A DNA stretch of 41,772 nt from NCBI RefSeq assembly GCF_023283845.1, contig NZ_JAKILC010000028.1:1-41772 (forward strand). The letters run 5' to 3'. The notes beneath the pieces were generated by a model. The model was not told where the DNA came from. It worked only from the letters and a program-made list of their open reading frames with translations, and did not search any database. This DNA comes from Shewanella marinintestina (lineage in GTDB: Bacteria > Pseudomonadota > Gammaproteobacteria > Enterobacterales > Shewanellaceae). The position numbers and the translations under genes are program-made. This document shows, one piece after another, positions 1 through 7,728 of the stretch (positions within the stretch are counted from its first letter, which is position 1; the number at the start of each line of letters is the position of its first letter).

Positions 1-70
1 AAGTGAAACGCAATATCGCCGATGGTAGTGTGGGGTCTCCCCATGTGAGAGTAGGTCATTTCCAGGCGCC
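1..70 (+). rRNA. rrf: 5S ribosomal RNA, 3' part (cut by window start)
   Basis: The first bases match the second half of gammaproteobacterial 5S rRNA, including the AAGTGAAACG start, the GATGGTAGTGTGGGGTCTCC loop region and the final CCAGGC that closes the acceptor-like helix. Roughly the first 50 bases of the gene lie left of the window. The exact mature 3' end is not visible and is placed at about 70. A terminator follows directly, so this is the end of a ribosomal RNA operon transcribed rightward. Confidence 0.93.
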
Positions 71-82
71 AAATTAGTATCA

Positions 83-111
83 AAGCCCGCTACGATGTAG
101 CGGGCTTTTTT
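83..111 (+). terminator. rRNA operon terminator
   Basis: A GC-rich stem (AAGCCCGCTAC, loop GATG, then a GTAGCGGGCTT arm) is followed by a run of six T. It sits about 13 bases after the 5S end and is a standard intrinsic terminator for the rRNA transcript. Confidence 0.9.
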
Positions 112-266
112 CGTTTTTGTCTGGAAAGATGGCCACTCGGACATGGGGGAATAAAAGCCCGAACGTAGTGAGGTTCAGTACCCATGTGGAGTAGGGTGAG
201 GCCCTTGTGCTTATCAAATGAAGCTTAATGCAAGGGGGGAACGCGGAGAGCTTGCTCGCAGCTGGC

Positions 267-321
267 CATTTCCAGGCGCCAAATTAGTATCAAAGCCCGC
301 TACTATGTAGCGGGCTTTTTT
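267..321 (+). repeat. Displaced second copy of the 5S tail and terminator
   Basis: Positions 267-321 repeat 57-111 with one substitution (94 versus 304, in the hairpin loop). The copy carries the last bases of 5S rRNA, the spacer and the whole terminator hairpin with its T run, but not the 5S body. The 150 bases between the copies hold a hairpin (arms CCCTTG at 202-207 and CAAGGG at 231-236, inner GCTT/AAGC) and a short 5S-like string, CCCATGTGGAGTAGGG, at 181-196. It is probably the scar of a lost second 5S gene or of unequal recombination between rRNA operons, and should still work as a back-up terminator. Confidence 0.85.
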
Positions 322-643
322 ACGTCTGTCATTTGTGCAAAATCCTGCCTTTTATAGACAAACATCTATCCAAGAAATAGCGCTTCGCTATCCTTTGCTG
401 TCATCATTTCTGCACATTCAATAAGTGTTCAAAACACATTGCTTCAAATCCATGTGTTCGCTATGGGAACTGAGGGCGATTATATGCTCCACATTATCGA
501 CTCTTCGCAGATCAATTCTGGTCGTAGGTCATTTGCAGTTGTTTTTATCGATTGAAGATCGATATTGCTCTAATTTTTGTTATTCCTGGGTCATAAAGGC
601 TTTATGATGTCTGTAGGTTAGCGTGTTTATATAGAAGGTCTAT
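322..643. other. Intergenic stretch, no gene seen
   Basis: AT-rich spacer between the rRNA operon end and the LysR-type gene. The only structures noticed are a small inverted repeat (ATCGAT, five bases, ATCGAT at 547-563) and a short hairpin at about 376-390. A 60-codon open frame at 425-607 has no recognisable protein features and is not called. The promoter of the downstream regulator should lie here but no convincing -35/-10 pair was identified. Confidence 0.5.
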
Positions 644-1579
644 GTGAAACAGTTGGATTTCAATTTACTTAGGGTGTTAGAAGTCTTGCTCGAAGAACAG
701 AGTGTTACCGCTGCTGCCTCAAGATTACATTTGAGCCAATCTGCAGTGAGTAAACAGCTAAGTAAATTAAGGGAGACCTTTGATGATCAGTTATTTGAGC
801 GCACGGCTTATGGATTAAAGGCGACACCTAGAGCTCTGGAGTTAGCACCGGAACTTAGAGAGGTATTACAACGGCTTGATCAGTTTACTCGCCCGAGTAC
901 TTTCGAACCTGCTGAAAGTCAGCGCCGATTTCGAATGCATGTAGTTGAAACTGCTTACTCGCTAAGTTATCCGCACTTTATGCCCAAACTTTTGAAAGAT
1001 GCACCATTAGTTAGTGTTAATAGTCAGACTTGGTCACATGACAGTATGGATAAGTTATTGCGTTGTGAAATCGATATGGGGATTATTTGCCGCGAATGGG
1101 ATAACCGCTCTTTGTTGCATATGAATAACTTGCCGGAAGAGCTTGGTTATGCAGAACTGATCCGTGACTATCCAGTATGTTTAGTTAGGCGTGGACACCC
1201 TTTATTAAAAGAGACTTGGGATCTCGACACTTTCCTTAAGTATCGACATTTACAGGTGGCCTTTGGAGGTGTTGAACATTGGTTGTTAGATGATGTGCTT
1301 AGGTTGCAGCATTTACAGCGTGATATCGCGGTTAACATGACTGACTTTAATTGTGCCTTGGGTTTATGTGAGCATAGCGATCTGATTTTATGTGCTCCGC
1401 GGAAATACCTGATGCAGATGATTGCCGACTATGATTTAGTTTGCTTAGACGTGCCGGTAAAAGTTGAGCCAGGTGCTTATGTGCTGGTGTGGCATAAACA
1501 CTTTAGCCTAGATCCAAGTCATAGTTGGTTACGTAACTTGATCATTAATGGTGTCCAAGCGCATTCAGAAGTAAGTTAG
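644..1579 (+). CDS. LysR-family transcriptional regulator
   Basis: The 311-residue protein has the usual LysR layout. An N-terminal winged helix-turn-helix spans about residues 1-62 (SVTAAASRLHLSQSAVSKQL is the recognition segment), then comes a linker and a substrate-binding domain from about residue 95 to the end. The start is GTG at 644, preceded by AGAAGG at 633-638. The frame ends 4 bp inside the 3' end of ilvY, which is transcribed towards it. The target and inducer cannot be read from the sequence. The N-terminal style (MKQLDFNLLRVLEVLLEEQ) is of the LeuO/NodD-like branch rather than IlvY-like, so it need not be linked to the ilv genes. Confidence 0.92.
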   Translation: MKQLDFNLLRVLEVLLEEQSVTAAASRLHLSQSAVSKQLSKLRETFDDQLFERTAYGLKATPRALELAPELREVLQRLDQFTRPSTFEPAESQRRFRMHVVETAYSLSYPHFMPKLLKDAPLVSVNSQTWSHDSMDKLLRCEIDMGIICREWDNRSLLHMNNLPEELGYAELIRDYPVCLVRRGHPLLKETWDLDTFLKYRHLQVAFGGVEHWLLDDVLRLQHLQRDIAVNMTDFNCALGLCEHSDLILCAPRKYLMQMIADYDLVCLDVPVKVEPGAYVLVWHKHFSLDPSHSWLRNLIINGVQAHSEVS

Positions 1580-2448
1580 ATAGCACTTAAAAAGGCATCG
1601 ATAATAGGCTCTTGTTGGCGTTTTACTTTGCAGCAGCAGCCAAGTTCAAATGGCGGAATTTCTATTGGTGAGCTTAACAACTGAATGCGGTCTCGCACTG
1701 GACTATTGTTAATTACCACCTCTGGAGTAATACTGACACCACATCCAAGTGCGACCATCGAAGCTATTGCTTCCTGTCCCGATACTTGTGCGTATATATT
1801 GGGTATTAAGCCTAATGATTTAAACCAGTTATCAATTCGCTTTCGACCGGGACCGTGTTCAGGAACAATAAAGGGGAGTCGATCCCACGGGATATAAGAT
1901 TCGGTTAATAACTCTTGTACTTGACACCTAAAAGTTGGTGCGATGATGGATAAAGGGACGTCATCTATTTTGGCAAAATGTAGGGTGTCAGGAAAAGCAT
2001 CGGGTAACGCTGCAATCGCGATATCGGCACGATTATTACGTACTTCATTCACCGCGTTTGCTGCATCACCAGTGATCAGGGCTATTTCAACTTGAGGGTG
2101 CTCACGGCGAAAGCGGTCGAGTAATCCCGGTAAATGGCTATAGGCTGCAGTGACCGAACAATAGATATTGAGCTTGCCTCTTAGAATATCTTGCTTGGGA
2201 TCTAATTTTGTTTTCAATTTAGCCCACTGAGCCAGTGTCACTTCGGCAAAGTTTTTATATTCGACCCCAGCGCTGGTTAAGGTGACACTGCGATTATCGC
2301 GTTGAAATAATTGTGCACCAACTTCCTCTTCCAATCTTTGCATCGCACGACTCAATGTCGATGGACTGACATGCATCGCCTGCGCCGTTCTAGCAAAATG
2401 TAAGCTGTCTGCTAGATGCAAATAAAGCTTGATGGTTCTTATATCCAC
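1576..2448 (-). CDS. ilvY: IlvY, LysR-type activator of ilvC
   Basis: The 290-residue protein closely follows E. coli IlvY, including the N-terminal segment MHVSPSTLSRAMQRLEEEVG, the central string YCSVTAAYSHLPGLLDRFR and the late MVALGCGVSITPEVV. In the known system IlvY binds acetohydroxy acid substrates and activates the divergent ilvC gene; the same divergent arrangement is present here with a 201-base spacer. The start is GTG at 2448 with a good CGGAG ribosome site a few bases upstream, giving the canonical N-terminus MDIRTIKLYLH. Its stop overlaps the stop of the convergent LysR gene by 4 bp. Confidence 0.95.
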   Translation of the reverse strand: MDIRTIKLYLHLADSLHFARTAQAMHVSPSTLSRAMQRLEEEVGAQLFQRDNRSVTLTSAGVEYKNFAEVTLAQWAKLKTKLDPKQDILRGKLNIYCSVTAAYSHLPGLLDRFRREHPQVEIALITGDAANAVNEVRNNRADIAIAALPDAFPDTLHFAKIDDVPLSIIAPTFRCQVQELLTESYIPWDRLPFIVPEHGPGRKRIDNWFKSLGLIPNIYAQVSGQEAIASMVALGCGVSITPEVVINNSPVRDRIQLLSSPIEIPPFELGCCCKVKRQQEPIIDAFLSAI

Positions 2449-2512
2449 AGTGACTCCGCTATTCCTGCAGCTACTTTCACGTAACCTTTATATTTCGCTC
2501 TGGCTATTGATG

Positions 2513-2527
2513 TTGCAATAAATGCAA
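2513..2527. promoter_or_regulatory. Candidate IlvY operator
   Basis: TTGCA-ATAAA-TGCAA is a perfect inverted repeat with a five-base centre, containing the T-N11-A spacing typical of LysR-type operators. It lies in the ilvY-ilvC divergent spacer, where IlvY would bind. A second, weaker half-site pair (AAGC...GCTT) is present at about 2553-2568, which would fit the two-operator organisation known in E. coli. Confidence 0.65.
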
Positions 2528-2572
2528 TATGACGTTTCGAATATATCATTTTAAGCAATCAAAAGCTTGCGC

Positions 2573-2578
2573 TATAGT
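2573..2578 (+). promoter_or_regulatory. Probable ilvC promoter -10 element
   Basis: TATAGT lies 72 bases before the ilvC start codon. No good -35 hexamer is found 16-18 bases upstream, as expected for an activator-dependent promoter. The candidate IlvY sites lie just upstream. Confidence 0.45.
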
Positions 2579-2649
2579 GACCTTAATCACAGCGTGGCTC
2601 GGTAAAGAGTCAGCCCGTTTAAATGTCCAGAATCAAGGTGGTATATCAG

Positions 2650-4131
2650 ATGGCTAACTATTTTAACTCTCTGAATTTGCGTCAACAATTAGAACAGCTG
2701 GCACAATGCCGCTTTATGGATCGTAGTGAATTTAGCGAAGGCTGTAACTTTATTAAAGGTTGGAACATCGTTATTTTAGGTTGTGGCGCACAAGGTTTGA
2801 ACCAAGGTTTGAATATGCGTGACTCAGGTCTGAATATCTCTTTTGCATTGCGTGAGCAAGCGATTAATGAAAAGCGCGACTCGTACCAAAAAGCCACGGG
2901 CAATGGTTTCCGTGTTGGCACCATTGAGCAGCTAATTCCAGATGCTGACCTTGTGCTCAACCTTACTCCAGATAAGCAACACACCAATGCAGTTAACACT
3001 GTTATGCCGCTGATGAAGCAGGGTGCAACCCTGTCTTATTCTCATGGTTTTAATATCGTGGAAGAGGGCATGCAAGTACGTCCAGATATCACGGTCATCA
3101 TGGTGGCACCTAAGTGTCCGGGTACTGAGGTACGTGAAGAATATAAGCGTGGTTTTGGTGTACCAACATTGATTGCAGTTCACCCTGAAAATGATCCTAA
3201 GGCTGAAGGTTTTGATATCGCTAAGGCTTATGCAAGTGCTACCGGTGGCGATCGCGCTGGCGTTTTACACTCATCGTTTATTGCTGAAGTGAAGTCAGAC
3301 TTGATGGGCGAGCAAACCATTTTATGCGGCATGCTGCAAACGGGTGCGATTCTTGGTTACGAGAAGATGGTTGCCGATGGTGTAGAGCCAGGATACGCAG
3401 CTAAGCTTATTCAGCAAGGCTGGGAAACCACCACGGAAGCGCTAAAGCACGGTGGCATCACGCATATGATGGACCGACTCTCTAACCCTGCAAAGATCAA
3501 AGCTTATGACATGGCTGAAGAGCTTAAAGTTATCCTTAAGCCGCTATTTGAAAAGCATATGGACGACATCATCGGGGGCGAATTCTCTAAGACCATGATG
3601 ACGGATTGGGCTAATGATGACGCTAATTTACTTAAGTGGCGCAGCGAGACTAACGATACAGGTTTTGAAAATGCACCGGGTTGTGAAGAGCATATCGATG
3701 AGCAAGCATACTTCGATAAGGGCATCTTTTTAGTAGCCATGATTAAAGCGGGTGTTGAGCTTGCGTTCGATACCATGGTTGCAGCAGGCATTGTTGAAGA
3801 GTCTGCTTACTATGAATCTTTACATGAAACGCCGCTTATCGCTAATACCATTGCACGTAAACGTTTATATGAAATGAACGTAGTGATTTCAGATACAGCT
3901 GAGTACGGCTGTTATTTGTTCAACCATGCGGCGCTGCCTTTACTAAGCGACTATGTGGCTAACATGTCTGCCGAGTACTTAGGTGGTGGCTTGCAAGATG
4001 CGAGTAACGGTGTCGATAACGTACGCCTAATTGAAGTAAATGCGGCAATTCGTGGTACCGCCGTTGAAGAGATTGGTGCTGAGTTACGTGGCTATATGAC
4101 CGAAATGAAGCGCATTGTCGAAGAAAGTTAA
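2650..4131 (+). CDS. ilvC: Ketol-acid reductoisomerase (class II)
   Basis: NADPH-dependent isomeroreductase of valine and isoleucine synthesis; it converts acetolactate and acetohydroxybutyrate to the dihydroxy acids. The 493-residue protein is of the long, duplicated-knot class II type found in enterobacteria. Visible landmarks are the Rossmann motif GCGAQGLNQG at about residues 45-54, VMVAPKCPGTEVREEYKRG and the terminal RGYMTEMKRI. The frame is open to an earlier ATG at 2623, but the family starts at MANYFN, and AAGGTGG at 2635-2641 is well placed for ATG 2650, so that start is preferred. It is transcribed away from ilvY and separated from ilvG by the attenuator region. Confidence 0.97.
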   Translation: MANYFNSLNLRQQLEQLAQCRFMDRSEFSEGCNFIKGWNIVILGCGAQGLNQGLNMRDSGLNISFALREQAINEKRDSYQKATGNGFRVGTIEQLIPDADLVLNLTPDKQHTNAVNTVMPLMKQGATLSYSHGFNIVEEGMQVRPDITVIMVAPKCPGTEVREEYKRGFGVPTLIAVHPENDPKAEGFDIAKAYASATGGDRAGVLHSSFIAEVKSDLMGEQTILCGMLQTGAILGYEKMVADGVEPGYAAKLIQQGWETTTEALKHGGITHMMDRLSNPAKIKAYDMAEELKVILKPLFEKHMDDIIGGEFSKTMMTDWANDDANLLKWRSETNDTGFENAPGCEEHIDEQAYFDKGIFLVAMIKAGVELAFDTMVAAGIVEESAYYESLHETPLIANTIARKRLYEMNVVISDTAEYGCYLFNHAALPLLSDYVANMSAEYLGGGLQDASNGVDNVRLIEVNAAIRGTAVEEIGAELRGYMTEMKRIVEES

Positions 4132-4147
4132 TCACTTTTTTACCAAT

Positions 4148-4174
4148 AGTCTGGAGGGTAACCCGCTCTAGACT
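4148..4174 (+). terminator. Hairpin after ilvC, possible weak terminator
   Basis: An 11-pair stem (outer arms AGTCT/AGACT, one bulged G, loop TAAC) starts 17 bases after the ilvC stop. The following bases are only moderately T-rich, so it may stabilise the 3' end rather than terminate strongly. The rest of the 4132-4439 gap is AT-rich and should contain the ilvGMEDA promoter, but no convincing hexamer pair was identified. Confidence 0.4.
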
Positions 4175-4439
4175 CTTGGTCGTTAAAGTGTTTGTTAGAG
4201 ACAAAAGATATTTTAGAAAAAACATTAATTATTAACACGTTAGTGGCATTAACTCAGTTAGGCAGAACATGATTATTTGTCAGTATATGAGTCGATAAAG
4301 GAATAGGCTCAACTTGATTAATTTTGATGTTAAAAAGTTTTTTATTGTGTTTTTTATAGGCTTTGTGGTACTTCTAAATGGTCGCGTTTTAAACGACACC
4401 GAATTTAAGCAAAGAATCTGATTAGGATACAAGTCGAAT

Positions 4440-4535
4440 ATGTTCAAACAAGCTGCCCAGCTGATTATTGTGATTATTACCGTCGTGATTATTAAATCAC
4501 AGCGGGGGCTGCGCATATCGAATCGACATACCTAA
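4440..4535 (+). CDS. ilvL: ilv operon leader peptide (attenuator control)
   Basis: A 31-codon frame, ATG 4440 to TAA 4533-4535, with AGGA at 4424-4427. Codons 9-18 read Ile Ile Val Ile Ile Thr Val Val Ile Ile, and the whole peptide has seven Ile, three Val and two Leu. Such a run is the hallmark of the branched-chain amino acid leader peptides, and the length matches E. coli IlvL (32 residues) although the sequence is different. It lies directly before a terminator and ilvG. A ribosome stalled at the Ile/Val run for lack of charged tRNA would leave 4501-4508 free to form the antiterminator. It is easily missed by gene callers because of its size. Confidence 0.9.
   Translation: MFKQAAQLIIVIITVVIIKSQRGLRISNRHT
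4501..4508 (+). promoter_or_regulatory. Antiterminator segment of the ilv attenuator
   Basis: AGCGGGGG is perfectly complementary over 8 bp to CCCCCGCT at 4558-4565, which is also the left arm of the terminator. The two pairings exclude each other. The segment lies just behind the Ile/Val codon run (ends 4493), so a ribosome stalled there would not cover all of it. A clear competing 1:2 hairpin with the start of the leader was not obvious by eye. Confidence 0.75.
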
Positions 4536-4552
4536 CTTAGGTTTAAGATTGC

Positions 4553-4587
4553 AAAAACCCCCGCTCCGAAAGGAACGGGGGTTTTTT
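4553..4587 (+). terminator. Attenuator terminator before ilvG
   Basis: The stem ACCCCCG/CGGGGGT with additional CTCC/GGA pairing and a GAAA loop is followed by a run of T at 4582-4587. It lies 17 bases after the leader peptide stop and 67 bases before ilvG. This is the conditional terminator of the ilvGMEDA attenuator. Confidence 0.92.
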
Positions 4588-4590
4588 CGT

Positions 4591-4621
4591 TTAAGGGGTT
4601 AAGCAAAAGCTAACCCCTTAA
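4591..4621 (+). other. Second stable hairpin between attenuator and ilvG
   Basis: TTAAGGGGTTA (plus AGC) and GCTAACCCCTTAA form a 13-bp stem with one bulged A and an AAAA loop. No T run follows, so it is not a normal terminator. It directly follows the attenuator terminator and ends about 20 bases before the ilvG ribosome site GGAG (4642-4645). It may protect the 5' end of read-through mRNA or influence ilvG translation. Confidence 0.7.
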
Positions 4622-4654
4622 GAAATAAAGTTAAATGTAGTGGAGTAAGAGCTG

Positions 4655-6334
4655 ATGGAACAAGGGCAAATGATAAGAGGCGCAGACGCAGTCATAAAAG
4701 CGATTGCCGCACATGGTGTAACAACAGTGTTTGGTTACCCTGGCGGAGCGATTATGCCTATTTACGATGCGCTCTATGGTAGCCCGGTAGAGCATCTGCT
4801 TAGCCGCCACGAACAAGGAGCTGCATTTGCAGCTGTGGGTTACGCCAGAGCAAGTGGCAAAACAGGGGTTTGCTTTGCCACATCTGGCCCTGGGGCAACG
4901 AATTTAGTCACCTCACTTGCTGACGCGCTGCTGGACTCTGTGCCAGTTGTTGCTATCACAGGTCAAGTTTCCACAGCGGTTATTGGTACAGATGCGTTTC
5001 AAGAAATCGACGTTCTAGGTATGTCACTGTCATGTACTAAACATAGCTTTATGGTGACTAATGTTGATGAGCTAGTGCCGACGCTTTATAAAGCCTTTGA
5101 AATCGCTGCATCAGGTCGTCCGGGGCCGGTATTGGTGGATATTCCTAAAGATGTACAAATTGCCATGCTGGAATATAAAACACCTCTGCAAGCTATCAGC
5201 GCCGAGCCTGAGCATACCCCAGAGCAAATTAACGATGCGCGCGAGCTTATCGAACAAGCTAAGCAGCCAATGCTGTATGTTGGCGGCGGCGTGGGTATGG
5301 CGAGTGCTGTTGAGCAATTACGCGACTTTATTCAAGTGACCGGCATTCCATCAGTGGCAACACTCAAAGGTCTAGGCTCTATTACCATAGATACGCCTGG
5401 TTACTTGGGCATGTTGGGGATGCATGGCTCTAAGGCGGCGAATTTAGCCGTACAAGAATGTGATTTATTGATAGTGGTTGGCGCACGTTTCGACGATAGA
5501 GTTACCGGCCGTTTAGCTAGCTTTGCTGAAAACGCCAAAGTTATTCACCTTGATATAGACGCTGCTGAGCTTGGCAAATTACGCTTACCTGAAGTGGCTA
5601 TCGCTGGCGACTTACGCCAAATCCTGCCTGCATTAAGTCAAAATCTAGGTGAGCAGTTTGCGTCATGGCAAGCCAAGGTTGATGAGATGAAACAAACGCA
5701 TCAGTGGCGTTATGACCGTCCCGGTGAGCTAATCTACGCACCTGCAATGTTAAACCGTTTAGCCAATAAGTTACCGAAAAACAGTGTAGTGGCTTGTGAT
5801 GTTGGTCAGCACCAAATGTGGGTTGCACAGCATATGTTTTTCAATCGACCGGAAGACCATCTTTCAAGTGCTGGTCTCGGCACTATGGGTTTTGGCTTAC
5901 CCGCTGCAATTGGCGCTAAAGTGGCACGCCCAGATGCCACAGTAGTAACAGTATCAGGCGATGGCTCTTTTATGATGAATGTACAGGAGCTAACGACGAT
6001 TAAGCGCAAGCGCTTACCGGTAAAAATCTTACTTATCGATAACCAAAAGCTCGGCATGGTTAAGCAGTGGCAGCAGCTGTTTTTTGAAGAGCGTTATAGC
6101 GAAACTGACCTATCAGATAATCCAGACTTTGTAAAAATGGCCTCGGCATTCGATATCCCTGGACGCAACATCTTTAAAGCCAGCGAAGTTGAAGCTGGTT
6201 TAGATGAGATGCTCAATAGCGAAGGACCTTTCTTACTGCACGTGTCGATTGATGATGCTCACAATGTATGGCCGTTAGTACCGCCGGGAGCCTCGAACCA
6301 AGACATGATGGAAGAGATGGATAAGCAAACTTAA
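4655..6334 (+). CDS. ilvG: Acetolactate synthase II large subunit
   Basis: ThDP-dependent acetohydroxy acid synthase catalytic subunit; it makes acetolactate from two pyruvates and acetohydroxybutyrate from pyruvate plus 2-oxobutyrate. The 559-residue protein matches E. coli IlvG along its length. The catalytic glutamate is Glu53 in RHEQGAA. The ThDP/Mg motif begins GDGSFMMN at 435-442 and ends at Asn463. The C-terminus VWPLVPPGASN is typical. The frame is intact. The start ATG 4655 has GGAG nine bases upstream. It is the first gene behind the attenuator and is followed by its small subunit ilvM. Confidence 0.97.
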   Translation: MEQGQMIRGADAVIKAIAAHGVTTVFGYPGGAIMPIYDALYGSPVEHLLSRHEQGAAFAAVGYARASGKTGVCFATSGPGATNLVTSLADALLDSVPVVAITGQVSTAVIGTDAFQEIDVLGMSLSCTKHSFMVTNVDELVPTLYKAFEIAASGRPGPVLVDIPKDVQIAMLEYKTPLQAISAEPEHTPEQINDARELIEQAKQPMLYVGGGVGMASAVEQLRDFIQVTGIPSVATLKGLGSITIDTPGYLGMLGMHGSKAANLAVQECDLLIVVGARFDDRVTGRLASFAENAKVIHLDIDAAELGKLRLPEVAIAGDLRQILPALSQNLGEQFASWQAKVDEMKQTHQWRYDRPGELIYAPAMLNRLANKLPKNSVVACDVGQHQMWVAQHMFFNRPEDHLSSAGLGTMGFGLPAAIGAKVARPDATVVTVSGDGSFMMNVQELTTIKRKRLPVKILLIDNQKLGMVKQWQQLFFEERYSETDLSDNPDFVKMASAFDIPGRNIFKASEVEAGLDEMLNSEGPFLLHVSIDDAHNVWPLVPPGASNQDMMEEMDKQT

Positions 6335-6390
6335 TTGGTATCGGGTTCAGCCCATTACGGTATGACTGACTTGAAACAAGTATTAAAGCT

Positions 6391-6460
6391 AAAGCATTGA
6401 AACAAAAGCATTGAAACAAAAGCATTGAAACAAAAGCATTGAAACAAAAGCATTGAAGCA
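6391..6460 (+). repeat. 14-bp tandem repeat in the ilvG-ilvM spacer
   Basis: The unit AAAGCATTGAAACA is repeated about five times; GCATTGAA starts at 6394, 6408, 6422, 6436 and 6450. The last unit is slightly diverged and runs into the ilvM ribosome site. Partial matches (TTGAAACAAGTATTAAAGC) precede the array. The 143-base spacer is long for this operon, and the repeats account for half of it. Confidence 0.93.
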
Positions 6461-6477
6461 AGATGGAGAGCAAGAAT

Positions 6478-6735
6478 ATGAACAATTACTCATTAGCGTT
6501 AAACGTGCAGCAAAGACCTGAAGTGCTAGAGCGTGTTTTACGCGTTGCTCGCCATCGTGGTTTTAAGGTCGCCAACTTAAGTATGCAGATTAATAGTAAT
6601 AACAGTACCAGCATCGACATGTTGGTAGAGAGTGAGCGTGAAATTGGCTTGCTGACTAATCAGATAGATAAGCTTATTGATGTCATTGATTGCCGCGTAT
6701 TAGTAAGCAATTCAACTACCGCATTAGCAAAATAG
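6478..6735 (+). CDS. ilvM: Acetolactate synthase II small (regulatory) subunit
   Basis: An 85-residue protein with the ACT-like fold of IlvM; ERVLRVARHRGFKVANLSMQ matches the E. coli segment ERVLRVVRHRGFHVCSMNM, and LIDVIDCRVLVSNSTT matches its end. It activates and stabilises the IlvG catalytic subunit. An ATG at 6463 is in frame, but GGAGAG at 6465-6470 is ideally spaced for ATG 6478 and would lie inside the longer reading, so 6478 is chosen. The next gene, ilvE, starts 13 bases downstream. Confidence 0.93.
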   Translation: MNNYSLALNVQQRPEVLERVLRVARHRGFKVANLSMQINSNNSTSIDMLVESEREIGLLTNQIDKLIDVIDCRVLVSNSTTALAK

Positions 6736-6748
6736 AAAGGGTGAGAAA

Positions 6749-7672
6749 ATGGCCGCTAAAACAGCAGAATTAATTTGGTTCAATGGTGAAATGATGCCTT
6801 GGGGTGATGCTAAGGTACATGTTATGTCTCACGCACTGCATTATGGCACGTCGGTTTTTGAAGGTATTCGAGTTTACGATACGCCAAATGGCCCAGCGGG
6901 GTTTCGGTTAACTGAGCATGTGCAGCGATTATTTGATTCAGCCAAGATCTACCGTATGCCGATCCCCTATAGTTTCGATGATGCCATGCAAGCTTGCCGC
7001 GACGCAGTCTTAGGTAATGGCTTAAGCAGTGCTTATATCCGACCATTGGCTTTTTATGGCGATGTGGGCATGGGAATTACGCCGCCTAAAGATGCTCAGT
7101 GCGACTTAATGGTCGCTGCGTTTCCTTGGGGCGCTTACTTAGGTGAAGACAGCATGGATGCGGGTGTTGATGTGGCAGTAACGTCATGGAATCGCTTAGC
7201 GCCCAATACTATTCCGACTGGTGCTAAAGCTGGAGGTAATTACCTTTCATCATTACAAATCTCCACCGAAGCTAAACGCAACGGCTTTGATGAAGGGATT
7301 GCTCTTGATACTAACGGCTTAGTGAGCGAAGCGGCTGGCGCCAATATATTTGTGATTAAAAAGAACAAAATCTACACACCGCCAGCAACTGCCGCTATTC
7401 TGATGGGGCTAACGCGCGACACGATTATCACCTTGGCACGGGATCAAGGTTATGAAGTGGTTGAAGAGCAGATGTCGCGTGAGTTTCTTTACCTTGCCGA
7501 TGAAATCTTTATGACTGGCACTGCAGCTGAGATTGTACCTGTGCGCAGTGTTGATCGTATCGAAGTTGGCACAGGTAAGCGTGGTGAGATCACCAAACAA
7601 ATTCAGCAAAGTTTCTTCGGTTTATTTAATGGAGAGACGCAAGATAAATGGGGCTGGCTAGAGGTGTTATAA
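6749..7672 (+). CDS. ilvE: Branched-chain amino acid aminotransferase
   Basis: Fold-type IV PLP aminotransferase that carries out the last step of Ile, Val and Leu synthesis with glutamate as donor. The 307 residues align over the full length with E. coli IlvE (309): MSHALHYGTSVFEGIR near the N-terminus, the PLP lysine Lys160 in AKAGGNYLSSL, and DEIFMTGTAAEIVPVRSVD near the end. The gene sits between ilvM and ilvD in the usual GMEDA order and has an AAAGGGTGAG ribosome site. Confidence 0.97.
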   Translation: MAAKTAELIWFNGEMMPWGDAKVHVMSHALHYGTSVFEGIRVYDTPNGPAGFRLTEHVQRLFDSAKIYRMPIPYSFDDAMQACRDAVLGNGLSSAYIRPLAFYGDVGMGITPPKDAQCDLMVAAFPWGAYLGEDSMDAGVDVAVTSWNRLAPNTIPTGAKAGGNYLSSLQISTEAKRNGFDEGIALDTNGLVSEAAGANIFVIKKNKIYTPPATAAILMGLTRDTIITLARDQGYEVVEEQMSREFLYLADEIFMTGTAAEIVPVRSVDRIEVGTGKRGEITKQIQQSFFGLFNGETQDKWGWLEVL

Positions 7673-7728
7673 CATCCATAAGCTCCGATTAATTATCTAA
7701 CGATAAACACAGAAAACAAATTGAAGTG

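Noticed and set aside
425..607. 60-residue open frame upstream of the LysR gene
   Set aside because: No ribosome site, no protein features and Cys/Leu-rich random-looking content; lies in an AT-rich spacer.
2623..2649. Nine-residue upstream extension of ilvC
   Set aside because: Family proteins begin at MANYF and the ribosome site fits ATG 2650.
2449..2649. Riboswitch upstream of ilvC
   Set aside because: The spacer is explained by divergent promoters and IlvY sites; no riboswitch-like conserved fold was seen.
6213..6485. Minus-strand frame with repeated Cys-Phe-Asn segments
   Set aside because: It is a product of the 14-bp tandem repeat read in antisense to ilvG and ilvM.
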